DNA of 64,000 nt, taken from contig NZ_SRHX01000004.1 in NCBI RefSeq assembly GCF_004565475.1, positions 62,001 through 126,000 of the forward strand. Direction: 5' to 3'. The notes beneath the pieces are model-generated. The model saw only the letters and a list, made by a program, of their open reading frames with translations. It was not told the origin of the DNA and searched no databases. This document shows, piece by piece, positions 1 to 8,781 of the stretch. Positions within the stretch are counted from its first letter, which is position 1. Each line of letters starts with the position of its first letter. The stretch is from Lonepinella koalarum (GTDB lineage Bacteria > Pseudomonadota > Gammaproteobacteria > Enterobacterales > Pasteurellaceae). The translations under genes and the position numbers were made by a program.

Positions 1-143
1 CCCCTGTACCAGCGTTTTATAACAAACCACAATCGGTTGACGATATTTTAAAACATAGCGTTGCCCGAGCCTTGGATTTATTCGATATACATATTTCGAT
101 GCCACGCTGGGGTGAACAAGGTAAAAGTGAAATGGATGAATAA
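1..143 (+). CDS. ubiX: UbiX flavin prenyltransferase, 3' end only
   Basis: Only the last 46 codons are in the window; the start lies before base 1. The reading frame ends at the TAA of 141-143 and contains [13 protein letters not shown] followed by a short acidic tail. This matches the C-terminal segment of UbiX/Pad1 flavoproteins, which prenylate reduced FMN to make the cofactor that UbiD needs to decarboxylate the ubiquinone precursor. The stretch is short, but the PAFY(N/H)KPQ block is characteristic of the family. The next gene starts 26 bases later on the same strand and may be co-transcribed. Confidence 0.8.
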   Translation, partial: PVPAFYNKPQSVDDILKHSVARALDLFDIHISMPRWGEQGKSEMDE

Positions 144-169
144 TCAATTAAATTCTTAAGGAGTATCTT

Positions 170-895
170 ATGACAATGCCAATTGGTCCATTTGTGAATG
201 GCTCTGCCGTCTTATTAGGCGGTTTACTCGGTGCTTTTATGGGGGTGAAATTACCTGAACGTGTACGAGCCAGTTTAAATCCCTTATTTGGTCTAACTTC
301 TGCTGGTTTGGGGGTGATGGCAATCCCCGGCGTAAAATACTACGCTGCAGTTGTGCTTGCCTCCGTACTTGGTTTAGCCATCGGCGAATGGTTATACCTA
401 GAAAAAGGCATTAATAAAGGGGCGGGTAAATTACGTGGTGTGGTAGATAAAATCTTTCCTCCTGTACAAGGTTTAAGCCCCGATGAATTTGTCGAAAAAT
501 TTGTCGCTATTTTGGTTTTATTCTGTGCCAGTGGCACGGGGGTATTTGGTTCAATGAATGAGGGTATGACTGGCGATCCGTCCATTTTATACATTAAAAC
601 CATTTTAGACTTCTTTACTGCAGGTATTTTTGCGATTACATTAGGCTATGCTGTTTCAGCTATCGCTATACCGCAATTAGCCATTCAGTTGACATTATTC
701 TTCTTGGCGACATTAATCGTACCGTTAACAACTGCCGAAATGCGCGCCGACTTTGCCGCTTGTGGCGGATTAATTATGTTAGCAACGGGGTTACGTATTA
801 TGGGAATAAAATCTTTCCCTGTGGCAAATATGTTACCGGGGTTAATTTTAGTCATGCCAATATCTCATTTATGGGCAACCTATATTGCAAATTAA
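170..895 (+). CDS. DUF554 (YqgA-like) inner-membrane protein, copy 1
   Basis: 241 residues, very hydrophobic, with about six to seven predicted membrane segments. It has the DUF554 pattern: an N-terminal GPFVNG start, a GAFMGVKLPERVR block near residues 22-35, an LFCASGTGVFGSMNEG block in the middle and a GLRIMGIKSFPVANMLPGL block near the C-terminus. E. coli YqgA is of similar length. No function is established for the family; a transport role is only a guess. The start was chosen because AAGGAG lies about 8 bases upstream of the ATG. It ends in a clear terminator. A paralogue lies at 14596-15312. Confidence 0.85.
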   Translation: MTMPIGPFVNGSAVLLGGLLGAFMGVKLPERVRASLNPLFGLTSAGLGVMAIPGVKYYAAVVLASVLGLAIGEWLYLEKGINKGAGKLRGVVDKIFPPVQGLSPDEFVEKFVAILVLFCASGTGVFGSMNEGMTGDPSILYIKTILDFFTAGIFAITLGYAVSAIAIPQLAIQLTLFFLATLIVPLTTAEMRADFAACGGLIMLATGLRIMGIKSFPVANMLPGLILVMPISHLWATYIAN

Positions 896-906
896 ATTGA
901 ATGAAC

Positions 907-936
907 GCCACTATTGACCATAATAGTGGCTTTTTT
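907..936 (+). terminator. Rho-independent terminator after the DUF554 gene
   Basis: A perfect 9-bp stem (GCCACTATT at 907-915 with AATAGTGGC at 922-930) encloses a 6-base loop and is followed by six T. It lies 12 bases after the stop codon of the upstream gene. Confidence 0.85.
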
Positions 937-958
937 CTTGAGTAAGGATTTATTTACT

Positions 959-1393
959 ATGATTCCAGTTCCCCAATCTATCATTGATTTTCTGCAAACC
1001 CATCACGTTGTGAGTTTAACGACAATGTTCAATAATGAACTGTGGGCGGCGAGCTGTTTTTATGTTTTTGATCAAAAAAACACCGCACTTTGGATTATGA
1101 CAAGCCAACAAACTAAACATGGCGGAATGATGTTACAACAGCCTAAAATTGTAGGAACAATCGCCGGACAGCCCAAAATCGTACAAGATATTCAAGGTAT
1201 TCAATTTACCGCACATACTCGTTTTATTGATGATCCTAATGAGTACAAAATAGCTCTTGCCCATTATGCCAAAAAACATACTATGGCAAAATTATTGCAT
1301 ACCGATATTTGGCATATCACATTTGATGAAATTAAATTTACCAGTAATAAATTGCTTTTTGCTCAAAAAACTTACTGGAAAAGAACAGATTAA
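959..1393 (+). CDS. UPF0306 / YhbP-like FMN-binding split-barrel protein
   Basis: 144 residues from the ATG at 959, close to the 147 of E. coli YhbP. An earlier in-frame ATG at 914 falls inside the preceding terminator, so the start at 959 with TAAGGA just upstream is preferred. The sequence resembles the pyridoxamine-phosphate-oxidase-like split barrel, with LTTMFNNELWAASCFYVFD near residue 20, a conserved TKHGG block and a C-terminal YWKR. The biochemical role of this family is not established; FMN binding is inferred from the fold. Its last 4 bases overlap the convergent LysR gene. Confidence 0.8.
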   Translation: MIPVPQSIIDFLQTHHVVSLTTMFNNELWAASCFYVFDQKNTALWIMTSQQTKHGGMMLQQPKIVGTIAGQPKIVQDIQGIQFTAHTRFIDDPNEYKIALAHYAKKHTMAKLLHTDIWHITFDEIKFTSNKLLFAQKTYWKRTD

Positions 1394-2268
1394 GGTTGAT
1401 AACCGTCGGCGAGAAGATCAGCTAATATAGGTGGCATTGGCGTGGTCGATAATCTCACCACACAAGGAAAGAAAAGCTGTGGATCCGGCGTAACCGGTAA
1501 AATATGACAATTTGACAAGGTTAAATTCTCCACTTCTGAAATAGGTAATAACGCGGCAGCTTTAATACCGGATTCAATCCAATCAATAGTGACAGATGGC
1601 TGTGAAACCTGCATTAATACATTAGGTTCAATACCATTCTTCCGCAATTTATCTAACAACAGCGCGGACGTTCCACGCCCTCCACTACGTTTAAGTAAGA
1701 TTAATGGCAGTTTAGCTAAATCTGTTAAATGTAATTGAGCGACTGGAGAAATTAAATCATTATGTACCACGGCGACTAATGCCGTACTCGGACAAGCTAT
1801 ATAATCATATCCCTGCATATTTTCAGGTTTTTGCATAAATGCAATATCAATAATTTTCTGCTGTAATAAATATTCTAAATGATCAGAATCTGACACCATC
1901 ACATCAATTTTTAAGTTTGATGATCTTGCCTGCCATTGTAAAATTAAGGGAGTAAAATATTCTTGAAATAAATGTGTTAACCCAATTTGTAAGCATTGTC
2001 GATTTTGCTGAGATAAGTGCAAAATATCTTGTTCCACTTGAGTGAAATGGGTCAGTAACTCCACTGCTTGCTTATATAAAAACAACCCTGTTTCTGTTGC
2101 TTGCAATTTGCCATTTTGACGGATAAATAATGGAACACCAATTTCTTCTTCTAATTCTTGCAAACGTTTTGATAAGGGTGGTTGAGAAATATGTAATATT
2201 TCTGCTGCCTTAGTGATACTCCCGCATTCTAAAATAGTACAAAAATATTTTAATCGTTTAATATCCAT
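1390..2268 (-). CDS. LysR-family transcriptional regulator
   Basis: 292 residues. The N-terminal winged helix-turn-helix is textbook LysR (MDIKRLKYFCTI, then TKAAEILHISQPPLSKRLQELE at residues 18-39), followed by a linker helix and a two-lobed co-inducer domain from about residue 90. It lies downstream of mutT on the same strand with 32 bases between, so it may be read through from there, and it converges on the UPF0306 gene. There is no divergently oriented neighbour to suggest a target or ligand, so I give no symbol. Confidence 0.9.
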   Translation of the reverse strand: MDIKRLKYFCTILECGSITKAAEILHISQPPLSKRLQELEEEIGVPLFIRQNGKLQATETGLFLYKQAVELLTHFTQVEQDILHLSQQNRQCLQIGLTHLFQEYFTPLILQWQARSSNLKIDVMVSDSDHLEYLLQQKIIDIAFMQKPENMQGYDYIACPSTALVAVVHNDLISPVAQLHLTDLAKLPLILLKRSGGRGTSALLLDKLRKNGIEPNVLMQVSQPSVTIDWIESGIKAAALLPISEVENLTLSNCHILPVTPDPQLFFPCVVRLSTTPMPPILADLLADGYQP

Positions 2269-2300
2269 AATAGTTCAAATTATCGCGTGAAATAATGCTT

Positions 2301-2711
2301 TTAACTTACTGACCCACATTCTGCTTTCAAACGTGCGATCAATTTTCCATTGGCTGGCGGAAACAACCCCGCATCAAGTTCATTTTGTGCAACCCAAAAT
2401 CCCTCTTGCCCCTCTCGCCCAAAGGGTTCACCTATCCATTCCTCCACTAAGTAAAAATAGAAATGAATAATTTTCGTTGGGTATTCAAATAAAAATTGCT
2501 CAAAAAGCACCGCACTTAGCACATGTAAACCGATTTCTTCTTCGATTTCACGTTTCAAGGCTTGTTCTGGCGTTTCGCCTTGATCCACTTTGCCACCGGG
2601 AAATTCAAGGGACTGTGCAAAATCTTGCCCCTCTAGTCGTTGAGTAAGATAAATTTGACCAAATTCATTACGAATAATGCCTGCAGCAACCTGTACTAAT
2701 TTTTTCGTCAT
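2301..2711 (-). CDS. mutT: 8-oxo-dGTP diphosphatase MutT
   Basis: 136 residues carrying a complete Nudix box at about residues 40-62: GGKVDQGETPEQALKREIEEE, with the catalytic REIEEE glutamates intact. MutT hydrolyses 8-oxo-dGTP to the monophosphate and so prevents A:T to C:G transversions. Position right after secA is the conserved enterobacterial and Pasteurellaceae order and separates it from other Nudix enzymes. A hairpin with a U-run on this strand lies between secA and mutT, so mutT is likely reached only by partial read-through or from its own promoter. Confidence 0.92.
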   Translation of the reverse strand: MTKKLVQVAAGIIRNEFGQIYLTQRLEGQDFAQSLEFPGGKVDQGETPEQALKREIEEEIGLHVLSAVLFEQFLFEYPTKIIHFYFYLVEEWIGEPFGREGQEGFWVAQNELDAGLFPPANGKLIARLKAECGSVS

Positions 2712-2724
2712 CTGATGATCCTAT

Positions 2725-2754
2725 AAAAAAGAGTGCAGCTTACACCGCACTCTT
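2725..2754 (-). terminator. Terminator between secA and mutT, built on a near-uptake sequence
   Basis: AAGAGTGC (2729-2736) pairs with GCACTCTT (2747-2754). Read on the minus strand it ends in a run of six T. One arm is one base away from the Hin-type uptake 9-mer. It begins 6 bases after the secA stop codon. Confidence 0.75.
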
Positions 2755-2759
2755 GAAGA

Positions 2760-5468
2760 TTACACATGTGAAGCTCGATTGCCATGACAATGTTTATATT
2801 TCTTACCCGAACCACAAGGACAAGGTTCATTACGACCGATTTTACGTTGGCTTTCCGCAAGCGCCACTTTTTCGTTCACTTCTTCCGTTGCACCATTGTA
2901 TTCTCTAGCCGCTGCTTGACGTTCTGCCACTTGTTGTTGCTGTTGTTGAGCTTGCGCCACTTCTTCCGCTGAACGCACTTGTACACGACTTAAGGTTCGC
3001 ACGACACTTAACTTCAAGGCTTCAAGCATATCGGTAAACATGGCAAAAGATTCTTTTTTATACTCTTGTTTTGGATCTTTTTGTGCATAACTGCGTAAAT
3101 GAATACCTTGACGTAAACGATCCATCGCAGCTAAATGTTCTTTCCAAAGTTCATCAAGGGTTTGTAACATGATGCCTTTTTCAAAATTACGCATGGTGTC
3201 GATGCCTACCATTTGCTCTTTACGTTGATATTCATGCACGGCCGACTCCACCACTCTTGCACGCAGTGTGTCTTCATTAAATTGATTATCTTCTTCAAGC
3301 CATTGCTGAATCGGTAAATCCAAAGCAAAGTCTTGGCGTAAACGTGTCTCTAGCGCCGGAATATCCCATTGTTCCTCCAAAGAATGCGGCGGTACATACT
3401 GATCGATTACCGTATTAAATACATCAGAACGAATAGCAGCAATCGCTTCCGACACATCACCATTATCTAATAATTCATTACGTTGTGCATAAATAGCATG
3501 ACGTTGATCATTGGCGACATCATCATATTGTAATAGGTTTTTACGACCATCAAAGTTATGTGCTTCCACTTTCGCTTGAGCCGAGGCAATCACTTTCGCT
3601 AATAATTTGGATTCCATGGCTTCGCCCGGGGTACTAAAGGCTTTTCTCATCATATTGAGCTTGCCTTCATTTAAATAAATCCGCATTAAGGCATCATCTA
3701 ATGAAAGATAGAAACGAGAGGAACCGGGGTCTCCCTGACGACCAGAACGACCACGTAATTGGTTATCAATACGGCGTGATTCATGGCGTTCCGTGCCAAT
3801 AATATGCAAGCCACCCGCTTGCATCACAATATCATGACGTTGTTGCCATGCCGCTTTAATTTGCTCAATTTGTTCAGGGGTTGGATTGTCAAGTTTATCC
3901 ACTTCCGCTTTCCAGTTACCGCCCAGCACAATATCCGTGCCTCGACCTGCCATATTGGTGGCAATGGTCACCGTTCCCGGTGCCCCTGCGTTTGCCACAA
4001 TTTCCGCTTCTTGAGCGTGGAATTTGGCGTTTAATACGCTGTGTTTAATGCCTGCTTTGGTTAAGGCGTTAGATAAAAGTTCGGATTTTTCAATGGACAC
4101 CGTTCCCACTAATACCGGTTGATTACGCGCCACACAATCTTTAATGTCCTCAATAATCGCATCAAATTTATATTGTTCCGTTTCAAACATCACATCAGTG
4201 CGGTCATCTCGGATCATCGGACGATTAGTCGGGATCACCACGGTTTCCAAACCATAAATTTGTTGGAATTCAAAGGCTTCAGTATCTGCTGTACCAGTCA
4301 TACCGGCTAATTTTTCGTATAAGCGGAAATAGTTCTGATAGGTAATAGAGGCAACAGTTTGATTTTCCCCTTGAATTTTCACGCCCTCTTTGGCTTCAAT
4401 GGCTTGGTGTAAACCATCTGACCAACGACGTCCCGCCATGGTACGCCCTGTGTGTTCATCAACGATCACAATTTCACCGTCTTTTACCACATAATCCACA
4501 TCTTTTTGGAATAAGGTATGCGCGCGTAATGCGGCATTAATATGATGTACCAAACCTAAACGTTGCGGTGAATATAGGCTATCATTTTCATCCATTAAGC
4601 CTTGTTCAATCAACCACTGCTCACATTTTTCTTGACCACGTTCGGTCATATTTACTTGTTTGTTTTTCAAATCTAACGAGTAATCACCGTCACCTTGGAA
4701 ATCATCGCTATCTTCTTTCTCTTGCTCAATTAAAATAGGGGCTAATTTATTGATTGCAATATAAAGTTCAGAACTGTCTTCCGCAGGACCGGAAATAATT
4801 AACGGGGTGCGAGCTTCATCAATTAAAATGGAATCCACTTCATCGACTAAGGCATAATGCAATGGACGTTGAAAACGTTCGGCAGCGGAATGAGCTAAAT
4901 TATCCCGTAAATAGTCAAAGCCTAATTCGCTGTTAGTGGCATAGGTGACATCCGCTTGATAGGCTTCACGTTTTACTTCTGGCGGTAAACCTGGCACATT
5001 AACCGCCACGGTCATACCTAAAAATTCAAATAATGGACGGTTAGTTTCTGCATCACGACGAGCTAAATAATCATTTACCGTCACCACATGAACACCTTTA
5101 CCCGTCAATGCATTCAAATAACAAGGCAAGGTAGCTGTTAAGGTTTTCCCTTCCCCTGTACGCATTTCCGCAATATTACGATCAGTTAACACCATACCAC
5201 CGACTAATTGTACATCAAACGGACGCATACCAAGGGTTCGTTTACAGGCTTCTCGCACCGTAGCAAAGGCTTCGGGTAATAATTGTTCTAGGGTTTCGCC
5301 TTGGCTCAAACGTTGACGAAACTCGGCAGTTTTTGAGCGCAATTCATCATCGCTTAAAGCTTCAAAAGTCGGTTCTAACGCATTGATTTTTTTAACTTGT
5401 TTATTTAAACGACGTAAAATACGATCGTTACGACTACCAAAAATTTTGGTGGCAATAGTACTTAACAT
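2760..5468 (-). CDS. secA: Protein translocase ATPase SecA
   Basis: 902 residues from the ATG at 5468, the usual SecA length; AGAGAAACAG just upstream serves as ribosome-binding site. A longer in-frame reading back to 5540 adds 24 hydrophobic residues that SecA does not have. SecA drives preproteins through SecYEG. Visible parts: nucleotide-binding fold 1 with MRTGEGKT (Walker A) and [16 protein letters not shown] (DEVD box), the preprotein cross-linking region, the second helicase fold with [10 protein letters not shown] and [11 protein letters not shown], and a C-terminal zinc site [14 protein letters not shown] that binds SecB and lipid. It follows secM, which should control its translation. 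Confidence 0.97.
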   Translation of the reverse strand: MLSTIATKIFGSRNDRILRRLNKQVKKINALEPTFEALSDDELRSKTAEFRQRLSQGETLEQLLPEAFATVREACKRTLGMRPFDVQLVGGMVLTDRNIAEMRTGEGKTLTATLPCYLNALTGKGVHVVTVNDYLARRDAETNRPLFEFLGMTVAVNVPGLPPEVKREAYQADVTYATNSELGFDYLRDNLAHSAAERFQRPLHYALVDEVDSILIDEARTPLIISGPAEDSSELYIAINKLAPILIEQEKEDSDDFQGDGDYSLDLKNKQVNMTERGQEKCEQWLIEQGLMDENDSLYSPQRLGLVHHINAALRAHTLFQKDVDYVVKDGEIVIVDEHTGRTMAGRRWSDGLHQAIEAKEGVKIQGENQTVASITYQNYFRLYEKLAGMTGTADTEAFEFQQIYGLETVVIPTNRPMIRDDRTDVMFETEQYKFDAIIEDIKDCVARNQPVLVGTVSIEKSELLSNALTKAGIKHSVLNAKFHAQEAEIVANAGAPGTVTIATNMAGRGTDIVLGGNWKAEVDKLDNPTPEQIEQIKAAWQQRHDIVMQAGGLHIIGTERHESRRIDNQLRGRSGRQGDPGSSRFYLSLDDALMRIYLNEGKLNMMRKAFSTPGEAMESKLLAKVIASAQAKVEAHNFDGRKNLLQYDDVANDQRHAIYAQRNELLDNGDVSEAIAAIRSDVFNTVIDQYVPPHSLEEQWDIPALETRLRQDFALDLPIQQWLEEDNQFNEDTLRARVVESAVHEYQRKEQMVGIDTMRNFEKGIMLQTLDELWKEHLAAMDRLRQGIHLRSYAQKDPKQEYKKESFAMFTDMLEALKLSVVRTLSRVQVRSAEEVAQAQQQQQQVAERQAAAREYNGATEEVNEKVALAESQRKIGRNEPCPCGSGKKYKHCHGNRASHV

Positions 5469-5497
5469 AATTCTGTTTCTCTTAATAAAAAATATGG

Positions 5498-5520
5498 CGC
5501 CTTTGTTTATATCAAAAGCG
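5498..5520 (-). promoter_or_regulatory. Hairpin in the secM-secA intercistronic region
   Basis: CGCCTTTG (5498-5505) and CAAAAGCG (5513-5520) pair as an 8-bp stem, with one G-U when read as minus-strand RNA, and a 7-base loop. It lies 24 bases after the secM stop and 30 bases before the secA start. In E. coli a structure here hides the secA Shine-Dalgarno sequence until SecM stalls. In this hairpin the Shine-Dalgarno sequence is downstream of the stem, so occlusion would need a longer pairing that I could not resolve by eye. Confidence 0.4.
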
Positions 5521-5543
5521 GGGAAATAAAGATAAATCAAAAT

Positions 5544-5846
5544 TTATGCAAACGGACTACCACGAATGGGGGCATATTCGGCAAAAACCTTTGCCATAAA
5601 GTGCGGTGTGAATTTAACAAATTTTTTTGCAATAACAGTAGGTTGTGCGGGATAAGTGAGAGATAGATTTTGCTGTTTAATTTGATAAATCGCACGCAAC
5701 ACTTGCTGTTGATTAGATTGATTTTGATATTCTTGCGAATACTCGTTTATGCGATCCGCTACCTGAACATCAGGTAAAGCAAAAATCGCAATCATACTGA
5801 CCAGTAATTGCGACCAAAAATTGTGCTTACCCTTTGTTAAAATCAT
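5544..5846 (-). CDS. secM: SecM-type secretion monitor with translation-arrest peptide
   Basis: 100 residues directly upstream of secA. Residues about 9-30 form a signal sequence (a basic start, then a hydrophobic run ending near DVQVA). The C-terminus reads EYAPIRGSPFA and then stop. The last eight residues before FA are YAPIRGSP, one residue away from HAPIRGSP, the published arrest core of Mannheimia succiniciproducens SecM, and they align with GIRAGP of the E. coli arrest motif. SecM stalls its own ribosome until its nascent chain is pulled by the Sec machinery, which raises secA translation. The protein is shorter than E. coli SecM (170 residues). Position, signal sequence and arrest core make the assignment firm. 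Confidence 0.85.
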   Translation of the reverse strand: MILTKGKHNFWSQLLVSMIAIFALPDVQVADRINEYSQEYQNQSNQQQVLRAIYQIKQQNLSLTYPAQPTVIAKKFVKFTPHFMAKVFAEYAPIRGSPFA

Positions 5847-5940
5847 TATTCTCTGTTATCTCATAAAAAATTAGTCAAATTATACCGAAAATCCGTTAGA
5901 ATGTCGTTAAATATATGGGTGATTGACGAGAAAACAAGCT

Positions 5941-6261
5941 ATGACACAAAAACGTTATCAAAAAGTCATGAATATCAAAGATCTGTTAAATACTTCTAGT
6001 TTTGCTAAACTTATGAAAAAAGGCTTATTTATTAATGAATTGAATCATAAATTAGACAAACTTTTCCCAGTACAATGTAAAGGTTTGTATCGTATTGCTA
6101 ATTGCACCGAAAACAGCCTGAATATTGAAGTCACTAATGCTATGGTGCGGCAAAATTTGTTATTCTGTCAACATGAATTGTTACAAATCGTTCAACAAGA
6201 TATGCCGGAAATTACCCAATTAAAATTTAGTATCAATCCTGAGTTAAACAAAACAAACTAA
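5941..6261 (+). CDS. Short DUF721 (DciA-like) protein
   Basis: 106 residues from the ATG at 5941; a start at 5968 is also possible. The pattern of an N-terminal basic helix, then LFPVQCKGLYRIANCTENSLNIEVTNAMVRQNL and a terminal helix and strand fits DUF721, the KH-like fold of DciA. DciA loads the replicative helicase DnaB in bacteria that lack DnaC or DnaI. DUF721 genes next to secM-secA also occur in Vibrio. It is divergent from secM and shorter than classical DciA, so the helicase-loader role is inferred from family and not shown. It ends in a terminator shared with nadV. Confidence 0.65.
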   Translation: MTQKRYQKVMNIKDLLNTSSFAKLMKKGLFINELNHKLDKLFPVQCKGLYRIANCTENSLNIEVTNAMVRQNLLFCQHELLQIVQQDMPEITQLKFSINPELNKTN

Positions 6262-6288
6262 AAGTGCGATATTTCACACCGCACTTTT
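6260..6288. terminator. Bidirectional terminator made of two facing uptake sequences
   Basis: AAAAGTGCG (6260-6268) pairs with CGCACTTTT (6280-6288) around an 11-base loop. The right arm is part of a perfect ACCGCACTT uptake sequence. It separates the convergent DUF721 and nadV genes. Confidence 0.75.
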
Positions 6289-6298
6289 CCCTATTTAT

Positions 6299-7786
6299 TT
6301 ACTCATCAAACATAGTATGCTGACGAATCTGATCAAAATCAGTCGCATTACATAACTTACCATTTTCAAAAATAAGCTGTAACTTATCGTCACTAAAATC
6401 ACTTTCAGCTGTTAATTCGTCAATGTAATGATCTAAATTTGGTACTTTCACACGCCCTTTTTGTGATTTTTTAAGTCCGTTATCTGTTTTAGGCGCTTTG
6501 AAGATGGCTTTTTCTACGCCATTAATTGTAATAGATGTCGCTTTAACTGCAAAACCTAAGGTATCTCGGGTATTGCTTTGATAAGTACGAGACCCCACAC
6601 CAAACACAATATTACTAGATGCAAAGCCTTTCTCTTGCAACCCATTGAGAATATTCACCATTTTCTCAAAGTTTACACCGTCGCCATAAATCACGCCAAT
6701 ATGCGGATCTAATACTTTATAGCCCTTGCTATTTACTGTACCACCGAAAATCTCCCATAGACTTTCCACTAGCCCTTTGCGTTCTACCGCGGTTTCAGCT
6801 TGTAAATTGCCACATAAAATATCCATGGCATCACCACTATCTGGGCGAATCACCACGCGAGCATGTTCAGGGCGAGCCATTATTTCATCTTTCAGAATAG
6901 GTAAATTTACGGCAATGTTATGCCAAAAATCTGTGGTATCTGCCACGATAGATAGCATATTGTTGGGAAATTTTGCCATTAAATAACGAAAAGTTGGCAA
7001 TTCATCTACACCGTGGGAACTCATCACTGAATGTTCACTGGCTGGAATAGATGTCCCCACCAAATTCTGGCTGCCATAGTAATAATCCACATAGGAAATG
7101 GCTGGAATAGTATCAGTGCCTAAAAAGGCGGTTAAATGCCCCGCTCCTGATGTTTCGGCACTTTCTAGGGAACTCATGCCTCGCATAGAAAAATCATGGG
7201 ATTGAAAAGCAATATGAGCATTGTTATCACAAGTTTGTTTGGCATATTGTAATAAGGTTTTACGGTAAACTCGAGCAATGGAAGCGGATGTAATCGGTTG
7301 CCATAAGGATACATTAATCAAAGTTTCCACATAATTTGTCAGCCAGAAAAAATCTTTATGGGTATTTTCAATCGTCATCATTGGTACGCGCATTGCCACG
7401 GAAAGCCCTTCGGGAATGGCTTTAATGCGTAGTGGCAAGTAACCTAAGTCGTGTAATTGTGCAATATGCTCCCCATTGGTTTTCATACCTAGAGTGCGGT
7501 GAATAAAATCAATATATTCGTTTACTACTTGCTGTTTTGGACGCGCAAAAAAATTTTCATTAAAGTAATTGATTAAATATTTAATAATAAAGGCTTGAAA
7601 ACCAAAAGAAACAGCACGATCCAAATGAGGGGCTAAATGATTACTACGTGGCGTGAAAGTACTATAAATAATTTCGGCATACTCGGGATATTGTTCTCGG
7701 TGAGACACTTTATAAAAATCACACAATAGCATAGGGATGGCTGTGGCCAGTTGAGAATAAGGGACTTTAGATTGGAAATGTAACAT
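6299..7786 (-). CDS. nadV: Nicotinamide phosphoribosyltransferase NadV
   Basis: 495 residues, the length of NadV/NAMPT enzymes. It converts nicotinamide and PRPP to NMN, the first step of NAD salvage. Family landmarks: LLCDFYKVSHREQYP near the N-terminus, FQSHDFSMRG, LGTDTIPA, PASEHSVMSSHG (the His that is phosphorylated in human NAMPT) and VIRPDSGD (substrate-binding Arg and Asp). The start has AAGGAAAG 8 bases upstream. In this family of bacteria nadV is what allows growth without supplied NAD (V factor); it occurs on the chromosome in some species and on plasmids in others. The gene stands alone between terminator and dam with no mobile-element marks, which suggests a resident chromosomal copy. 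Confidence 0.95.
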   Translation of the reverse strand: MLHFQSKVPYSQLATAIPMLLCDFYKVSHREQYPEYAEIIYSTFTPRSNHLAPHLDRAVSFGFQAFIIKYLINYFNENFFARPKQQVVNEYIDFIHRTLGMKTNGEHIAQLHDLGYLPLRIKAIPEGLSVAMRVPMMTIENTHKDFFWLTNYVETLINVSLWQPITSASIARVYRKTLLQYAKQTCDNNAHIAFQSHDFSMRGMSSLESAETSGAGHLTAFLGTDTIPAISYVDYYYGSQNLVGTSIPASEHSVMSSHGVDELPTFRYLMAKFPNNMLSIVADTTDFWHNIAVNLPILKDEIMARPEHARVVIRPDSGDAMDILCGNLQAETAVERKGLVESLWEIFGGTVNSKGYKVLDPHIGVIYGDGVNFEKMVNILNGLQEKGFASSNIVFGVGSRTYQSNTRDTLGFAVKATSITINGVEKAIFKAPKTDNGLKKSQKGRVKVPNLDHYIDELTAESDFSDDKLQLIFENGKLCNATDFDQIRQHTMFDE

Positions 7787-7901
7787 AAAACTTTCCTTGT
7801 GTATTAGTTTAGTATGGGAAAGTTTAACAAATTTGTCTTAATTAGAAAATATATATTACAAATTTATTTTAATAAAATAATACACAGTCATTTTGTAATA
7901 T

Positions 7902-8759
7902 TTATTTTACTTTAAAAAAAGCTATCAATTCCCCAACTTTGATCCTTTTTTCTCCTTGATGGCTAATCGAACGTTGTACTCGGATTTTGCGCAATCTCGC
8001 CCCTTTATAAATTTGGCGAGTAAATTTCGTATCATGGTTGGAAATCAATACCGGAATATTACGTTCCATTTGGGTTTGTTTAGCTAATTCGGCTAAGGTT
8101 TGTTGATGAACTAAGCCAAAATCGTTACCCGAATATTGGGTAAAGTTAGAGCTTTGCAACAATGGCGCATAAGGGGGATCACAATAGATCACGGAATTTT
8201 CATCGGCCAAAGCAAAGGTCTGTTGAAAATCACCACAAATAAACACCGCACTTTGCGCTTTCTTGGCGAAGTATCGCATTTCTTGTTCAGGGAAATAATG
8301 ATTTTTATAGGCACCAAAAGGCACATTAAATTCATTGTTAGCGTTGTAACGACATAATCCGTTAAAGCCAAAACGGTTCAAATACACAAATAAGACCGAG
8401 CGTTCAATAGGATCGGTAGATTGATTAAATTCTGTACGGCGTGCGTAATAATAGCTGGCAGTGTTAGCATCGGGATGAAAAAAAATCGGTTTTAGTTTAT
8501 CAATATAGCTTTCCACATCTGCTTTAATGGTATTGAACAGGTTAATCAGATCCGGATTAATATCCGCTAAAATATAGCGTTCAAATTGGCTATTTAGAAA
8601 AACGGAACCCGCACCGACAAATGGTTCTACTAGACATTGTTTGCGTTTGGGGAGCAAGCGGTTAATATCATCGGTTAGGCGATATTTTCCGCCGGCCCAC
8701 TTTAGAAAGGAACGGTATTTTTTGATTACTTTGCCTGATTTTTTTGCAGGTTTTGCCAT
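7902..8759 (-). CDS. dam: DNA adenine methylase Dam (GATC)
   Basis: 285 residues, class alpha N6-adenine methyltransferase. It shows FLKWAGGKYRL (motif X) near residue 18, FVGAGSVFLN (motif I, SAM binding) near residue 47 and the catalytic DPPYAPL (motif IV) near residue 190. Dam methylates GATC and provides the strand signal for MutHLS repair and for replication timing. It follows aroK-aroB, the same order as in H. influenzae, with 22 bases between. The matching endonuclease MutH is encoded at 42756-43433 in this window. Confidence 0.96.
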   Translation of the reverse strand: MAKPAKKSGKVIKKYRSFLKWAGGKYRLTDDINRLLPKRKQCLVEPFVGAGSVFLNSQFERYILADINPDLINLFNTIKADVESYIDKLKPIFFHPDANTASYYYARRTEFNQSTDPIERSVLFVYLNRFGFNGLCRYNANNEFNVPFGAYKNHYFPEQEMRYFAKKAQSAVFICGDFQQTFALADENSVIYCDPPYAPLLQSSNFTQYSGNDFGLVHQQTLAELAKQTQMERNIPVLISNHDTKFTRQIYKGARLRKIRVQRSISHQGEKRIKVGELIAFFKVK

Positions 8760-8781
8760 ATTACTTACGAGGAAAATAACG

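Noticed and set aside
2784-2972. Plus-strand small frame opposite secA
   Set aside because: It is the complement of the well-conserved secA C-terminus and has no ribosome-binding site.
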